DNA of 64,000 nucleotides. Origin: Bacteroidota bacterium. Its GTDB lineage: Bacteria; Bacteroidota; Bacteroidia; NS11-12g; UBA955. This document shows positions 19,701 through 28,102 of this stretch, piece after piece. A program made the position numbers and the translations under genes. Every line of letters starts with the position of its first letter. Position 1 is the stretch's first letter. Under the pieces are notes generated by a model, which made no database searches, had not been told where the DNA came from, and saw nothing but the letters and a program-made list of their open reading frames with translations. The stretch covers positions 62,001 through 126,000 of the forward strand of contig JAUXOK010000010.1 in the NCBI GenBank assembly GCA_030682255.1. Direction: 5' to 3'.

Positions 19701-22700
19701 ATTAAAATAGTTTTCTCTAAAATTGTGCCTCTATTGCTGTTGATTTGTATCTGCACCATGGAGTTTACAGCACCACCAATTAGTATTTTGGCTGTTTGAT
19801 TGGGCTCAAAACTCATTCCATTAACACTGTAAATGATTAAGGCTTGATTTAATTGAATAGGCCCTGCTTTGTCAGGTAAAACATTCAATTTGGTTTCATT
19901 AACTATTGGGTTACCATTGCCATCCTTGCTGCTAATTCTGAACACATATTCGCCTGAGGAATTTAACAATTGCTTAGGCACTGCAAATTTGTTTTGTTGA
20001 TTGTTTTCAAAATTTTGCGTATGTATCAATTGTAATTTTGGGGAATTCTTAAATGACTCATAGTGACTAAAATCTTTTTGAAATTCAGATTCAGAAATCA
20101 ATGTGGTGTCAGTCTGTTTCCACAATCTTTTTCTTTGTAATTTATTATTAGATTGGATTTTAAAACATTCTATTTTGCCTGTAAATGGCAGCGGTTTGTC
20201 TTGCAGGTTTTTTATATGGTAATCTATTTCAACGGTTTCATTGAGGATGTAATTGGGGTTTGCATTGATTGAAATCGTCCTATCAATTTCTGACAAAGTC
20301 AGAGTGTATTGACAGGTTTTAACTTCACCATTTTGGTCTGTGATGGTGGCATTGACTTCAAAATCGTAATACGTTTTGTTGTCTTTAGTGTCATCTGGCA
20401 GAGCTTTGAACTTGATTTTAAATGTGCCTTTTTCATCAGTTGTAGTGTTTTCATTTGCCAAAACCAATGCATCAGAAGGTTGAGAAGGCATGTATCTGCT
20501 CCAATAATTCCAGTAAAATATTTTTTCTTTTCTTGTTACTGTGTATGTAACATTTGCATTTTGAATTGGATAACCTGCAAAGGCTTCTGCTTTACCCGTT
20601 AATTCTATTGGGTCGTTTATTTTATAAGCTTGTTGAGGATGTGTAATTTCGGCTTTATATTTTGGTAATTTATATTCTTCAACTTTAAACCAAACAGACG
20701 AATGATTTAGAATCTCAATATGAAAACTCCCCAATCCACTGCCTGATTTTGGCAATTCAAACTTGCCACTGAAGCTTCCGAATATATTGGTTTTTAGTTG
20801 CAATCTGCCTTTTTCTTGATGGTTGTTGTCTTTTAAAACAATGGTGTAGGTTTCGTTTGGAATAACTTTTTTTGCCAAGTTTTTATAAGCAATGGCTTTA
20901 AAATAAACTGTTTGCCCAGGTCGATAAAGATTTCTGTCAGTCAATAATTGAAATTGAGTGCTTTCCTTTTCTTTATAATCTTGATTAGAATATGGGGAGT
21001 ATTGTTCGGTAAAATATGAACCATCATTAAATTCAATTAAATAGTTTTTATATTTGTTTTTAGGAATTTCATAGTACCCATCTTTGGTGGTGATGCCCTC
21101 TTTAATTTTAGTAATTTTTTTATCTGCTGAATAGCCCTCAATTTCATACAATTTGTATTTTATATCTGCTAAAAAATTGCCATTGCCTGCATCAACGAGA
21201 TAATTGTTGCCATTCTTAGACATGTTTGTAAAATGATTTGAAAAAACTTTACTAAACCCTAAAATTGGTGAATCTATATAGTTTTCGGTGTTTGAAAAAA
21301 TCAACAGGTAAGCACCGCTGTTTAACCCGTCTATACTAAATTCTGCTGAGTGCGATTCAAAATCTTGGTAATCATGCAATGTTATTTTCTTAGATTGCAT
21401 AATTGGCATATCTTTGATAAAATTCCTAAACATTGTGTCTGTTTTGCGATTATAATAATATCGATTATGACCAAAATTCTTGTAATACTTTAAATAATCC
21501 ATTTTCAAAACGGATACATAGGCCGTTTTTAAATTTTTATATTCAATTTTCCCTAAAAACTTTTGATTGGGTTGGTTAATTTTTTCAAAATGTGCGTTCA
21601 CCTCCATATTTTCAATTTGATTGATGAGCAATTGCAAATTGATGTTGTGAGAAAAATTTGGATGTTTTTCTATCGCAGAAGTTAATAAGTCATGGGCTTG
21701 TTTTTTGTTTTTAAGGATTAAGATATCAGCCATTGCCTTAGCAATTAAATTGCTTTCGGGTTTTTCAATTTCCATTTGATAGAGTTGTTTCAGGGCATCA
21801 TAATATTCCACATTTTTATTAAACCTAGTTTTTAAAAACTCCAATCGTTTTAAGTCCCAAAAAATATGGTAGTTTTTAAGTAAATTTTGATACAATTGCA
21901 GAATTCTATAATCATTTTTTGGGTCATCATTGCTGTCAAAATCATGATTAATAAAATCTGACACAGGCAAAAACATGGCTTTTAAATCAGGACTTTGGTA
22001 TTTTAAAGTAGAAGTGAGAGGAATTATATTCAGGATTTCTATGCATTTTAAAACCAACGTTTGTTCAATAGTGGTTTCAATGTCATTTATAATTGCATTT
22101 TCAAAAACTGGTATTAAACTATTCTCCATCTGAATATCTTTGCCATCTAACAAAGCTTGGTTAATGTATTGATGAATTTCTTTGCTTAAAAATTCTTTGC
22201 TCCAATTATTGGGGTTGGGTGATTGGTCATTCGTTATAAGTTCAGTGCCATAGTCATATTTTTTATTGTCAAAAATCTCAGCTAAAAATTGCGCTTTGAA
22301 AAGAGTAAAAAAAGGCTGAATGGGCATTTTAGAGAACTTTGTTACAGAATCTAAATATTGCCACTTGAATAAGTTAATTTCATCCTCCTCGCCCCAATCT
22401 TTATTTCCAAACTGATACAAAATGCCTTTGTAATAATAGCCATGCTCATTTTCTTGTTGCGCCAATGTCAACACTTTTTCAATTTTTTTGTTGACTTCAA
22501 TCGTTTGGTATAAATCAATCAAAGAATCAATTTCGGTAAATAATTGTTCATATTTGTTATTCACTGTTTTGTAGTTGTTTGGGTTAGAAACATTTTCAAT
22601 TTTTGTTTCTTTTTGATTTTTGTTTTTCCATATTTTAGTGCACGAATATTGAAAGATGAAAAGAAATGAAAGCAGTGCTAATGCTTTTGGTTGATTAGTT

Positions 22701-22708
22701 TTTTTCAT
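16763..22708 (-). CDS. bacterial alpha-2-macroglobulin family lipoprotein
   Basis: This is a very large (1981-residue) predicted lipoprotein (lipobox FQYSC near residue 23). Residues about 560-800 contain MG-type beta-sandwich domains with the bacterial signature LTDRNLYRPGQTVYFKAI. The middle (about 1230-1350) has the A2M core FYPHLYTDAQGNLEMEFTAPEALTQWRMM. The thioester motif CxEQ is intact as CAEQ (Cys about 1449), inside YPYECAEQTFTRLYANS, followed by the alpha-helical TED domain. Bacterial A2Ms trap proteases covalently and are usually paired with a penicillin-binding protein 1C, which is not adjacent here. The roughly 350 residues before the MG domains are helical and partly TPR-like. 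It should sit in the periplasm or on the surface and guard the envelope. Confidence 0.92.
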   Translation of the reverse strand: MKKTNQPKALALLSFLFIFQYSCTKIWKNKNQKETKIENVSNPNNYKTVNNKYEQLFTEIDSLIDLYQTIEVNKKIEKVLTLAQQENEHGYYYKGILYQFGNKDWGEEDEINLFKWQYLDSVTKFSKMPIQPFFTLFKAQFLAEIFDNKKYDYGTELITNDQSPNPNNWSKEFLSKEIHQYINQALLDGKDIQMENSLIPVFENAIINDIETTIEQTLVLKCIEILNIIPLTSTLKYQSPDLKAMFLPVSDFINHDFDSNDDPKNDYRILQLYQNLLKNYHIFWDLKRLEFLKTRFNKNVEYYDALKQLYQMEIEKPESNLIAKAMADILILKNKKQAHDLLTSAIEKHPNFSHNINLQLLINQIENMEVNAHFEKINQPNQKFLGKIEYKNLKTAYVSVLKMDYLKYYKNFGHNRYYYNRKTDTMFRNFIKDMPIMQSKKITLHDYQDFESHSAEFSIDGLNSGAYLLIFSNTENYIDSPILGFSKVFSNHFTNMSKNGNNYLVDAGNGNFLADIKYKLYEIEGYSADKKITKIKEGITTKDGYYEIPKNKYKNYLIEFNDGSYFTEQYSPYSNQDYKEKESTQFQLLTDRNLYRPGQTVYFKAIAYKNLAKKVIPNETYTIVLKDNNHQEKGRLQLKTNIFGSFSGKFELPKSGSGLGSFHIEILNHSSVWFKVEEYKLPKYKAEITHPQQAYKINDPIELTGKAEAFAGYPIQNANVTYTVTRKEKIFYWNYWSRYMPSQPSDALVLANENTTTDEKGTFKIKFKALPDDTKDNKTYYDFEVNATITDQNGEVKTCQYTLTLSEIDRTISINANPNYILNETVEIDYHIKNLQDKPLPFTGKIECFKIQSNNKLQRKRLWKQTDTTLISESEFQKDFSHYESFKNSPKLQLIHTQNFENNQQNKFAVPKQLLNSSGEYVFRISSKDGNGNPIVNETKLNVLPDKAGPIQLNQALIIYSVNGMSFEPNQTAKILIGGAVNSMVQIQINSNRGTILEKTILIKNTLESIEIPIKNEDRGGIYISAVTINDYRDYRNQLFINVPFSNKKIDVQLSSFRSDIEPGSKEKWKLKIKGPANEISKIESAAVMYNQALEQLKGQNQWNLTLYNNFSYNNISTIGFTIEGFNKRYFSNSPPLEFRSLNFKRIMSPKTQSPFLGFSGRGSRSDGGLLESISYNQAPTKSSKDKMENLFLDKLEDSDEIVTQPSLNSDSLSTPPPIRKNFNETAFFYPHLYTDAQGNLEMEFTAPEALTQWRMMLLAHSTSMQIGYLEQSITTSKKVMVQPNMPRFLRQNDQIELSSKIVNTTNTALTIDAQIVIKDLETGKNLEWLTNSSKQTITVSANGVSTVNFKLKIPDYIGMVSIAISAENKQISDGEEHTLLVISNRQLVTESLPITVRKAGIQNLEFSHLKNNSSSSLKHEKLSIEMSENPAWYAIQALPYMMEYPYECAEQTFTRLYANSIATHLAQSSPEIKKVYQTWVEQAKNGKGLQSKLSQNQELKSVLIEETPWLREANSETKRMQQLGELFDAKTMNQELEKSFNKLKDMQMDNGAWGWFKGMYPNEYITQTIVIGFGKMKKMGINIQPYADMINRAISYLDQSAQRDYQNYKKQSNPQYLPSNLQYLYCKSYFPELGFNKEHEVVKFYLDNAEKTWQNAGIMNMAQLLVAIKTLKPSSDVPPLILKAFEQNAKNTPEMGMYWSKNISGWYWYQAPIETQAAIIEAYKSMGKTKEIVDMQVWLMRQKQTQNWSTTRSTADACYAILSNNNFIKNQQSVVVSLNNTEIKPEQKEAGTGYYKHFIEANKISSSLGNVTVNAKTNDFAYGAIYWQYFEDLDKIQSAARGLSINKKIFKLVNTDKGQTRLEVNEQNTLKVGDLIEIVLLVSSDRNLEFVHIKDGRASGTEPQDVMSVYKWQNGLGYYQSTRDASSNFFIDNMNKGTYQLSYILKVEQAGTFNSGIATVQCMYAPEFVANSKALLLKVE

Positions 22709-22749
22709 GGAATAAATTTTTATACAAACTTAATAGCAAAGGTAAACGG

Positions 22750-22801
22750 ATAATTGTTAATAGTTAATTGTTAGTGGTTTAATTGTTAATAGTTATTTTT
22801 G
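22750..22801 (+). promoter_or_regulatory. recR promoter with a 16-bp direct repeat
   Basis: TAATTGTTAATAGTTA occurs at 22750-22765 and again at 22780-22795, 30 bases apart. The second copy runs into the -7 box TATTTTTG (22794-22801), nine bases before the preferred recR TTG start at 22811. The repeat could be an operator or simple slippage; there is no further evidence. Confidence 0.4.
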
Positions 22802-22810
22802 CACTTAATT

Positions 22811-23419
22811 TTGAACTTCTCTTCTAAAATAGTCGAAAATGCGGTAAAAGCATTGTCTGGTTTTCCTGGTGTGGGTCAACGCAGTGCGCTGCGAATGGTG
22901 ATGTTCTTATTAAAACGCCCCAAGGAGGAGGTTGAACAGATGGCTTATGCCCTTCAACAATTAAAAACCGAACTGAAAATTTGTAAAGAATGTTTCAATG
23001 TTAGCGATGCAGAAGTTTGCGACATTTGTAGAAGTCCAAATAGAAATCATCAATTGTTGTGTGTGGTAGAAGATATGCAAGATGTGATGGCAATAGAAAA
23101 CACGGCTCAGTTCAATGGTTTATACCATGTTTTAGGCGGCATCATTTCGCCTGTAGAAGGCATCGGTCCAGATGCATTGAAGATAACTGAGTTAATCAAA
23201 CGCATTGAAAATGGAGATTTTAAAGAAATTATCATTGCACTGAATGCAACCATAGATGGCGATACAACCACTTTTTATCTCGCTAGAAAATTTTCGCAAT
23301 ATCCAGAATTAATAGTATCAACCATTAGCAAAGGTATCTCCGTTGGTAGCGAATTAGAATATACAGACGAAATTACCCTTGGACGTTCTTTTTTGTCAAG
23401 AATACCCTATCAGATTTAA
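22811..23419 (+). CDS. recR: recombination mediator protein RecR
   Basis: This is a 202-residue protein if it starts at the TTG at 22811, giving MNFSSKIVENAVKALSGFPG, which aligns with the usual RecR N-terminus; a TTG at 22799 would add four residues. RecR with RecF/RecO loads RecA onto gapped DNA. Visible features are the helix-hairpin-helix (LSGFPGVGQRSALRM), the four-cysteine zinc finger CKECFNVSDAEVCDIC, and the Toprim domain VVEDMQDVMAIENT ... NATIDGDTTTFYLAR. All four Cys are present. There is no obvious functional link to its neighbours. Confidence 0.93.
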   Translation: MNFSSKIVENAVKALSGFPGVGQRSALRMVMFLLKRPKEEVEQMAYALQQLKTELKICKECFNVSDAEVCDICRSPNRNHQLLCVVEDMQDVMAIENTAQFNGLYHVLGGIISPVEGIGPDALKITELIKRIENGDFKEIIIALNATIDGDTTTFYLARKFSQYPELIVSTISKGISVGSELEYTDEITLGRSFLSRIPYQI

Positions 23420-23476
23420 TATTTATTGCCAAGTAGTTCTAAAATATTGATTTTTAATTATTTTGCAAATGTTTTT

Positions 23477-26398
23477 ATGAGAATATTAATTGCTATAATT
23501 TTTTGTTTTTTATTTGCTTTTAATAGCTTGATAGCTCAAAAAACATTGCCTTTTTTTTTAAAGGAAAAACGATATACAGTTGAAAATGGTTTGCCCGACA
23601 ATTGGGTTAAGGATATGCTATTTGATAATCAAGGGTTTATTTGGTTAGCGACTTTAAATGGAATTAGTAAATTTGATTCATATAATTTTATTAATTTCTC
23701 TCAAAATAGTAGTATGCCACTCAAAAATCATGCTATCAATTCGATGATATTGAAAGGGGATGATATTTGGGCAGCATCTGATTCAGGTATTGAGATTGTT
23801 AATACATTAAACTACAAAAGACAATTTATTGAAATAAATAAAAGTTACGGAAGAATAACGAAAATTATACAAAACAAAAAAGGGGAAGTATTTATATTTC
23901 AAAATTCAGGGTTTTTAACAAAAATAAAAAATAAAAAATTTAGTAAGTCTATTTATTTTGAAAAACAATGGTTTAAATTTATGTTATTTGATGATGATGA
24001 AAATATATTGTTAGCATTTAATAGTGGTTTGGTTTGTATAATAGATAGCGATAAGTTTTTTCAATTTAAGGAATTTCAATTTAAGTTAAAAATGTCAGAA
24101 TCTTTAAATTTGGTTAATTTAAAAGATCAATCTATTATAATTAGGATTGATAAAAATTATTTTCAATGGATTGGGAAAAAGAATTTGATAGCTCCCTTTT
24201 CTGGTAGCTTTTTATATTCGCCAAGTAATTTGAATTATTCAACAAATAGTTTGTTTTATACAGGATTATATAATACAAAGTTGGTAAAACATGATTTAAA
24301 AACTAATCAGAATTTCTCTTATAATCTAAATGTTAAGAATGCTCATATTTCAAAAATTATTGGGGATAAAAATGAGAATATTTTTATTTCCACCAATCAA
24401 GGTTTTTTAGTTTATAAACAGTATCCTGTTTTGCCAACTTTCTTAGAAGACAAGCCACCGGTTTCAGCTGAAGTTAAGGTAAGAAGAGCAATAATAAAAC
24501 AAAACGACTCATTGGTCATTTTATTAAACTATGAAAACATTGAATTTTATAATTTAAAAAATCATAAAAGTAGAAAACATGAAAATTTAAACAGAAGTAT
24601 AACGGGTTATAGTGGAATTATTCATAAAGATATTCTTTGGATAGGTTTGGATGGGGGAGGTATAGGAGCATATGATTTAAAGAATGATGATTTTAAACGT
24701 TATTCAGAGACCAAAGATTCTGTTTTTTTTATGAAGGTCAATCATATAGAAATACATAACGATAGTATGCTTATAATTGGCACCGACAAAGGCCTCAAAT
24801 TGTTTAATATTAATAAAAAAGAATTATTTGATATCAATAAATCGATTAAATCTATTAACTATCTCTTGAAAATTAGTAATAATAAATATTTAATAGCTGA
24901 GAAAAATTTTTTAAAATTAGTTGATGGATTTTTGGAAGTTAAAGATTTGTTTCAACTCGAAATAATAAAGGAAGGAGTAAAGATAAAACCTATAATTGCT
25001 CAATTATTATTTGATGTGAGAGATAAAAATATAATTTGGCTAAGTACCAATTTCGGACTTTTTAAATATAACGTTAAAAAAAATAAAATAATAAGTCATG
25101 TGCAATTTAGTAATAATATTGGGGGTAATATTATTACTTATATTTTGTTTGATAATAAAAATAGAATTTGGGCATCTACTTACAATGGAATTTATTGTTA
25201 CAATTTAAATAATAAAACAATTTTTCCGATTAAAATTGCTGATTTGCCTATTGAAAATAGTGCAGACTTAAGCGATGAATACAATTACAAAAGTGGATTA
25301 ATGGCAAATGACAGTCAAATAATTTTTGGAGGATTAACCCATTACATATCTATAAACCCAAATCATGTGTCTTATGATTTTGCAAGTGATAAATTATTTT
25401 TTACAAAAATTGAAGTGTCTGATAGTGCACTGGCTGATTTTAATACTAATAAAACTTCATTTAAGTCAAAATTAAAATTAGAATATAATCATATTAGGTT
25501 GTTATACAGCATTAATAATTATTCTAGTTCAAATGATTATACTTATTTTTATAAAATTGATAGCGAGAATGAATGGATAAATATTGGGAATCAATCACAG
25601 TTAGATTTGTTTAATTTGCCATCAGGATTTCATACCATTTACATCAAGGCAAAAAATCATCATGGTGTATTAGTTAAGAATATATTAAAATTTGAATTCT
25701 ATTTACCAAGGATTTTTTATAAGTCAATCATGTTCTATATTATATTAACAATTTCAGTGATTTTGTTATTGTTTTTGTATTTGAAACAAAAAGAAAAATA
25801 TTACAAAAATGTTTTAAATATAAAACAACAAATTTCATATGATTTGCATGATGAAATTGGAAGTATTTTAACAGGTACAGCTTTTTTAACAGATCTAATT
25901 CAAAAGAAAAATCCAGAAGTGAATGATATTAAAGTTGTAGGTGAAAATTTAAGAACAGCTATTAAGTCAATGAGAGATATGATTTGGGCTATAGATAGTT
26001 CAGAAATTTCTATCAATGGTTTAGTTGATAGACTAGCAGATGTATCGAATCAAATGTTTTATGGACAAAATATTGAATTAACTTTTGATAAAGTAATTGC
26101 AAATGAAAATATTAAATTTAGTGCTGTAGAGAAGCGTTATTTTATACTTTTTACCAAAGAATCAATTACGAATGTTATCAAACACTCAAAAGCTACAAAG
26201 TGTCATGTTTTTTTTAAACAAGCTAGGCATAAAATTGAGTTATCAATATCTGATAATGGCATTGGTTTTGAAACGAGGAAATCTAATAATGGTATTGGAT
26301 TAAAAGCAATTTTTCAAAGAGCAAATATTATTCATGGGAAATATTCAGTATTTTCTGATGAAAATGGCACAAAAATTGTTATAACAGTTGAAAAATGA
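23477..26398 (+). CDS. two-component sensor histidine kinase (Reg_prop/Y_Y_Y type, HisKA_3)
   Basis: This is a 973-residue membrane kinase. I start at the ATG at 23477 because it begins a good signal peptide (MRILIAIIFCFLFAFNSLIAQ); a TTG at 23426 is in frame. The periplasmic part (about 30-670) contains beta-propeller blades with the WLATLNGISKFD / IWASTYNGIYCYN pattern, then a Y_Y_Y-like immunoglobulin domain (YTYFYKIDSENEWINIGNQ). One membrane helix lies near 750-770. A HisKA_3 dimerisation domain follows, with phospho-acceptor H791 in YDLHDEIGS, then an HATPase domain (KESITNVIKHSKATK, DNGIGFE). It overlaps the response regulator gene by four bases, so it signals to that protein. Confidence 0.92.
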   Translation: MRILIAIIFCFLFAFNSLIAQKTLPFFLKEKRYTVENGLPDNWVKDMLFDNQGFIWLATLNGISKFDSYNFINFSQNSSMPLKNHAINSMILKGDDIWAASDSGIEIVNTLNYKRQFIEINKSYGRITKIIQNKKGEVFIFQNSGFLTKIKNKKFSKSIYFEKQWFKFMLFDDDENILLAFNSGLVCIIDSDKFFQFKEFQFKLKMSESLNLVNLKDQSIIIRIDKNYFQWIGKKNLIAPFSGSFLYSPSNLNYSTNSLFYTGLYNTKLVKHDLKTNQNFSYNLNVKNAHISKIIGDKNENIFISTNQGFLVYKQYPVLPTFLEDKPPVSAEVKVRRAIIKQNDSLVILLNYENIEFYNLKNHKSRKHENLNRSITGYSGIIHKDILWIGLDGGGIGAYDLKNDDFKRYSETKDSVFFMKVNHIEIHNDSMLIIGTDKGLKLFNINKKELFDINKSIKSINYLLKISNNKYLIAEKNFLKLVDGFLEVKDLFQLEIIKEGVKIKPIIAQLLFDVRDKNIIWLSTNFGLFKYNVKKNKIISHVQFSNNIGGNIITYILFDNKNRIWASTYNGIYCYNLNNKTIFPIKIADLPIENSADLSDEYNYKSGLMANDSQIIFGGLTHYISINPNHVSYDFASDKLFFTKIEVSDSALADFNTNKTSFKSKLKLEYNHIRLLYSINNYSSSNDYTYFYKIDSENEWINIGNQSQLDLFNLPSGFHTIYIKAKNHHGVLVKNILKFEFYLPRIFYKSIMFYIILTISVILLLFLYLKQKEKYYKNVLNIKQQISYDLHDEIGSILTGTAFLTDLIQKKNPEVNDIKVVGENLRTAIKSMRDMIWAIDSSEISINGLVDRLADVSNQMFYGQNIELTFDKVIANENIKFSAVEKRYFILFTKESITNVIKHSKATKCHVFFKQARHKIELSISDNGIGFETRKSNNGIGLKAIFQRANIIHGKYSVFSDENGTKIVITVEK

Positions 26399-27018
26399 TA
26401 AATATTTTAATAATTGAAGATAATAAATTGATTGGGGGGGCTTTAAAAGAATACCTTGATATAGATTTTAATGTTATAGGTGTTTTTAATAGTATTGAAC
26501 ATTTTTTGTTAGATATTGATCCTAACCTTATACCAGATATAGTGATACTTGATGTTGTTCTCCCTGGTATGAGTGGTGTAACTGGAATACCGAAAATTAA
26601 AGAAATATTCCCTGACACAAATATTGTTATTTTTTCTGTAATGGAGGATGATGAAAATATTTATAGAGCTCTTTCTAATGGAGCAATTGGGTATCTATCT
26701 AAAGAACACACTTTAGGAGAAATTGCTGATATTTTACAAGTTGTCTATGCTGGGGGTTCATATATGAGCCCAGTTATAAGTAGAAAAATTTTAAATTTCT
26801 TTAAACCACAAAGAAATATTTTAGATGATTTAACAACAAGGGAAAAAGAGATTGCAGAATCTATTCTTCAAGGCCTTAGTTATAAAATGATTGCTTTAAA
26901 CTATAATATATCTATAGACACTGTTAGAAAACATATTAAAAGTATTTATAAAAAATTTCATATCAATAGCAAAGGTGAACTTTTTAATCTTAAAGAAAAG
27001 GAAAAAAGTCTGCTATAA
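26395..27018 (+). CDS. NarL/FixJ-family response regulator
   Basis: This is a 207-residue regulator with an N-terminal receiver domain. The acidic pocket is IIEDN (6-10) and the phospho-acceptor is D53 in VILDVVLPGMSG; the conserved Thr/Ser and Lys are in VIFSVMEDD and GYLSKEH. A C-terminal LuxR-type helix-turn-helix spans about 147-197 (LTTREKEIAESILQGLSYKMIALNYN ... VRKHIKSIYKKF). The gene overlaps the stop codon of the kinase. Targets are unknown; the next gene cluster (mevalonate) has its own promoter-like element. Confidence 0.93.
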   Translation: MINILIIEDNKLIGGALKEYLDIDFNVIGVFNSIEHFLLDIDPNLIPDIVILDVVLPGMSGVTGIPKIKEIFPDTNIVIFSVMEDDENIYRALSNGAIGYLSKEHTLGEIADILQVVYAGGSYMSPVISRKILNFFKPQRNILDDLTTREKEIAESILQGLSYKMIALNYNISIDTVRKHIKSIYKKFHINSKGELFNLKEKEKSLL

Positions 27019-27052
27019 AGTTTGATTTTTAGATATTTCTCAAACAAAATCT

Positions 27053-27060
27053 TAACTTTG
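27053..27060 (+). promoter_or_regulatory. -7 box upstream of the mevalonate cluster
   Basis: TAACTTTG followed by C is 28 bases before the TTG start of fni at 27089. It is the only strong -7 candidate between the response regulator and the cluster. No well-spaced -33 TTTG is seen (the nearest, at 27021-27024, is 28 bases away). Confidence 0.45.
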
Positions 27061-27088
27061 CGGTTAATTGTTTATTAATCAATAAGTT

Positions 27089-28096
27089 TTGGATACGCAA
27101 CAAACCTCTGAACGCAAAAAAGACCACATTGAGTTAGCTCTCATCTCCCAAACGCTACAAAATGATACCCGTTTTTATTACGAGCCTTTTTTAGCTTCAC
27201 ATCCTGATAATAACGCCATTCCTGTTAACAATATCGCTGGCAAACAATGTTGCCTACCATTGTGGGTGAGTAGCATGACGGGTGGAACCAAACAAGCCGG
27301 TGTAATTAATCGCAATTTGGCAAAGGCTTGTAACGAGTTTGGAATGGGAATTGGTTTGGGCAGTTGCAGAATTATACTCGACAGTGATACCTATTTCGAT
27401 GATTTTAATATCCGCCCCATACTAGGGAACGATTTACCACTGTTTGCCAACCTTGGTATAGCCCAAATCGAAGAAATTTTGGAAAGTAAACAAACCCATA
27501 AAATCGAAGAATTAGTAAAAAAACTTCAAGCCGATGGTTTAATCGTGCATGTTAATCCATTGCAAGAGTGGTTGCAACCCGAGGGCGATTTAATTAAAAA
27601 TCCACCCATTGATACTATCAAGCGATTATTGGATATTGCTAACTATAAAATAATGGTCAAAGAAGTTGGTCAAGGGTTTGGTCCACAATCGCTCATAGAA
27701 TTAATTCAACTTCCTATCGAAGCAATTGAGTTTGGTGCTTTTGGAGGGACTAACTTTGCTACATTAGAACTTCACCGTCAAAATGAATTAACCAAAGAAT
27801 TGCTTCAACCCATAACCTATATCGGACACACTGCCACAGAAATGGTGGAATTTGCAAACCAAGCAGTTCAAGAATTGGGTACAAAAGCGCTTTGCAAACA
27901 GTTGATTATAAGTGGAGGAATTAAGAATTATTTAGATGGTTATTATTTGATACAAAAATCAAAAATGAAGGCTATTTATGCGCAAGCATCCGGATTCTTA
28001 AAACATGCTACTTCTGAATATGAAGCATTGCAATCTTATTGCCAACTTCAAAAGAAAGGACTAGAAACGTGTTACCAATATTTAAAAATAAAATAA
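27089..28096 (+). CDS. fni: type 2 isopentenyl-diphosphate delta-isomerase
   Basis: This 335-residue FMN- and NADPH-dependent isomerase interconverts IPP and DMAPP. Family motifs seen are KKDHIELAL near the N-terminus, SSMTGGT (61-67), GLGSCR (89-94), VHVNPLQEWLQPEGD, VKEVGQGF and FGAFGGTNFATLE, in the expected order. The start is a TTG at 27089; no ATG upstream is plausible. It is the first gene of a mevalonate cluster (fni, mvaA, GHMP kinase, mvaD), with mvaA six bases downstream. Length is normal. Confidence 0.94.
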   Translation: MDTQQTSERKKDHIELALISQTLQNDTRFYYEPFLASHPDNNAIPVNNIAGKQCCLPLWVSSMTGGTKQAGVINRNLAKACNEFGMGIGLGSCRIILDSDTYFDDFNIRPILGNDLPLFANLGIAQIEEILESKQTHKIEELVKKLQADGLIVHVNPLQEWLQPEGDLIKNPPIDTIKRLLDIANYKIMVKEVGQGFGPQSLIELIQLPIEAIEFGAFGGTNFATLELHRQNELTKELLQPITYIGHTATEMVEFANQAVQELGTKALCKQLIISGGIKNYLDGYYLIQKSKMKAIYAQASGFLKHATSEYEALQSYCQLQKKGLETCYQYLKIK

Positions 28097-28102
28097 GCCA
28101 AT

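Noticed and set aside
26379-26618. Minus-strand ORF over the response regulator
   Set aside because: Shadow frame of a clear receiver domain.
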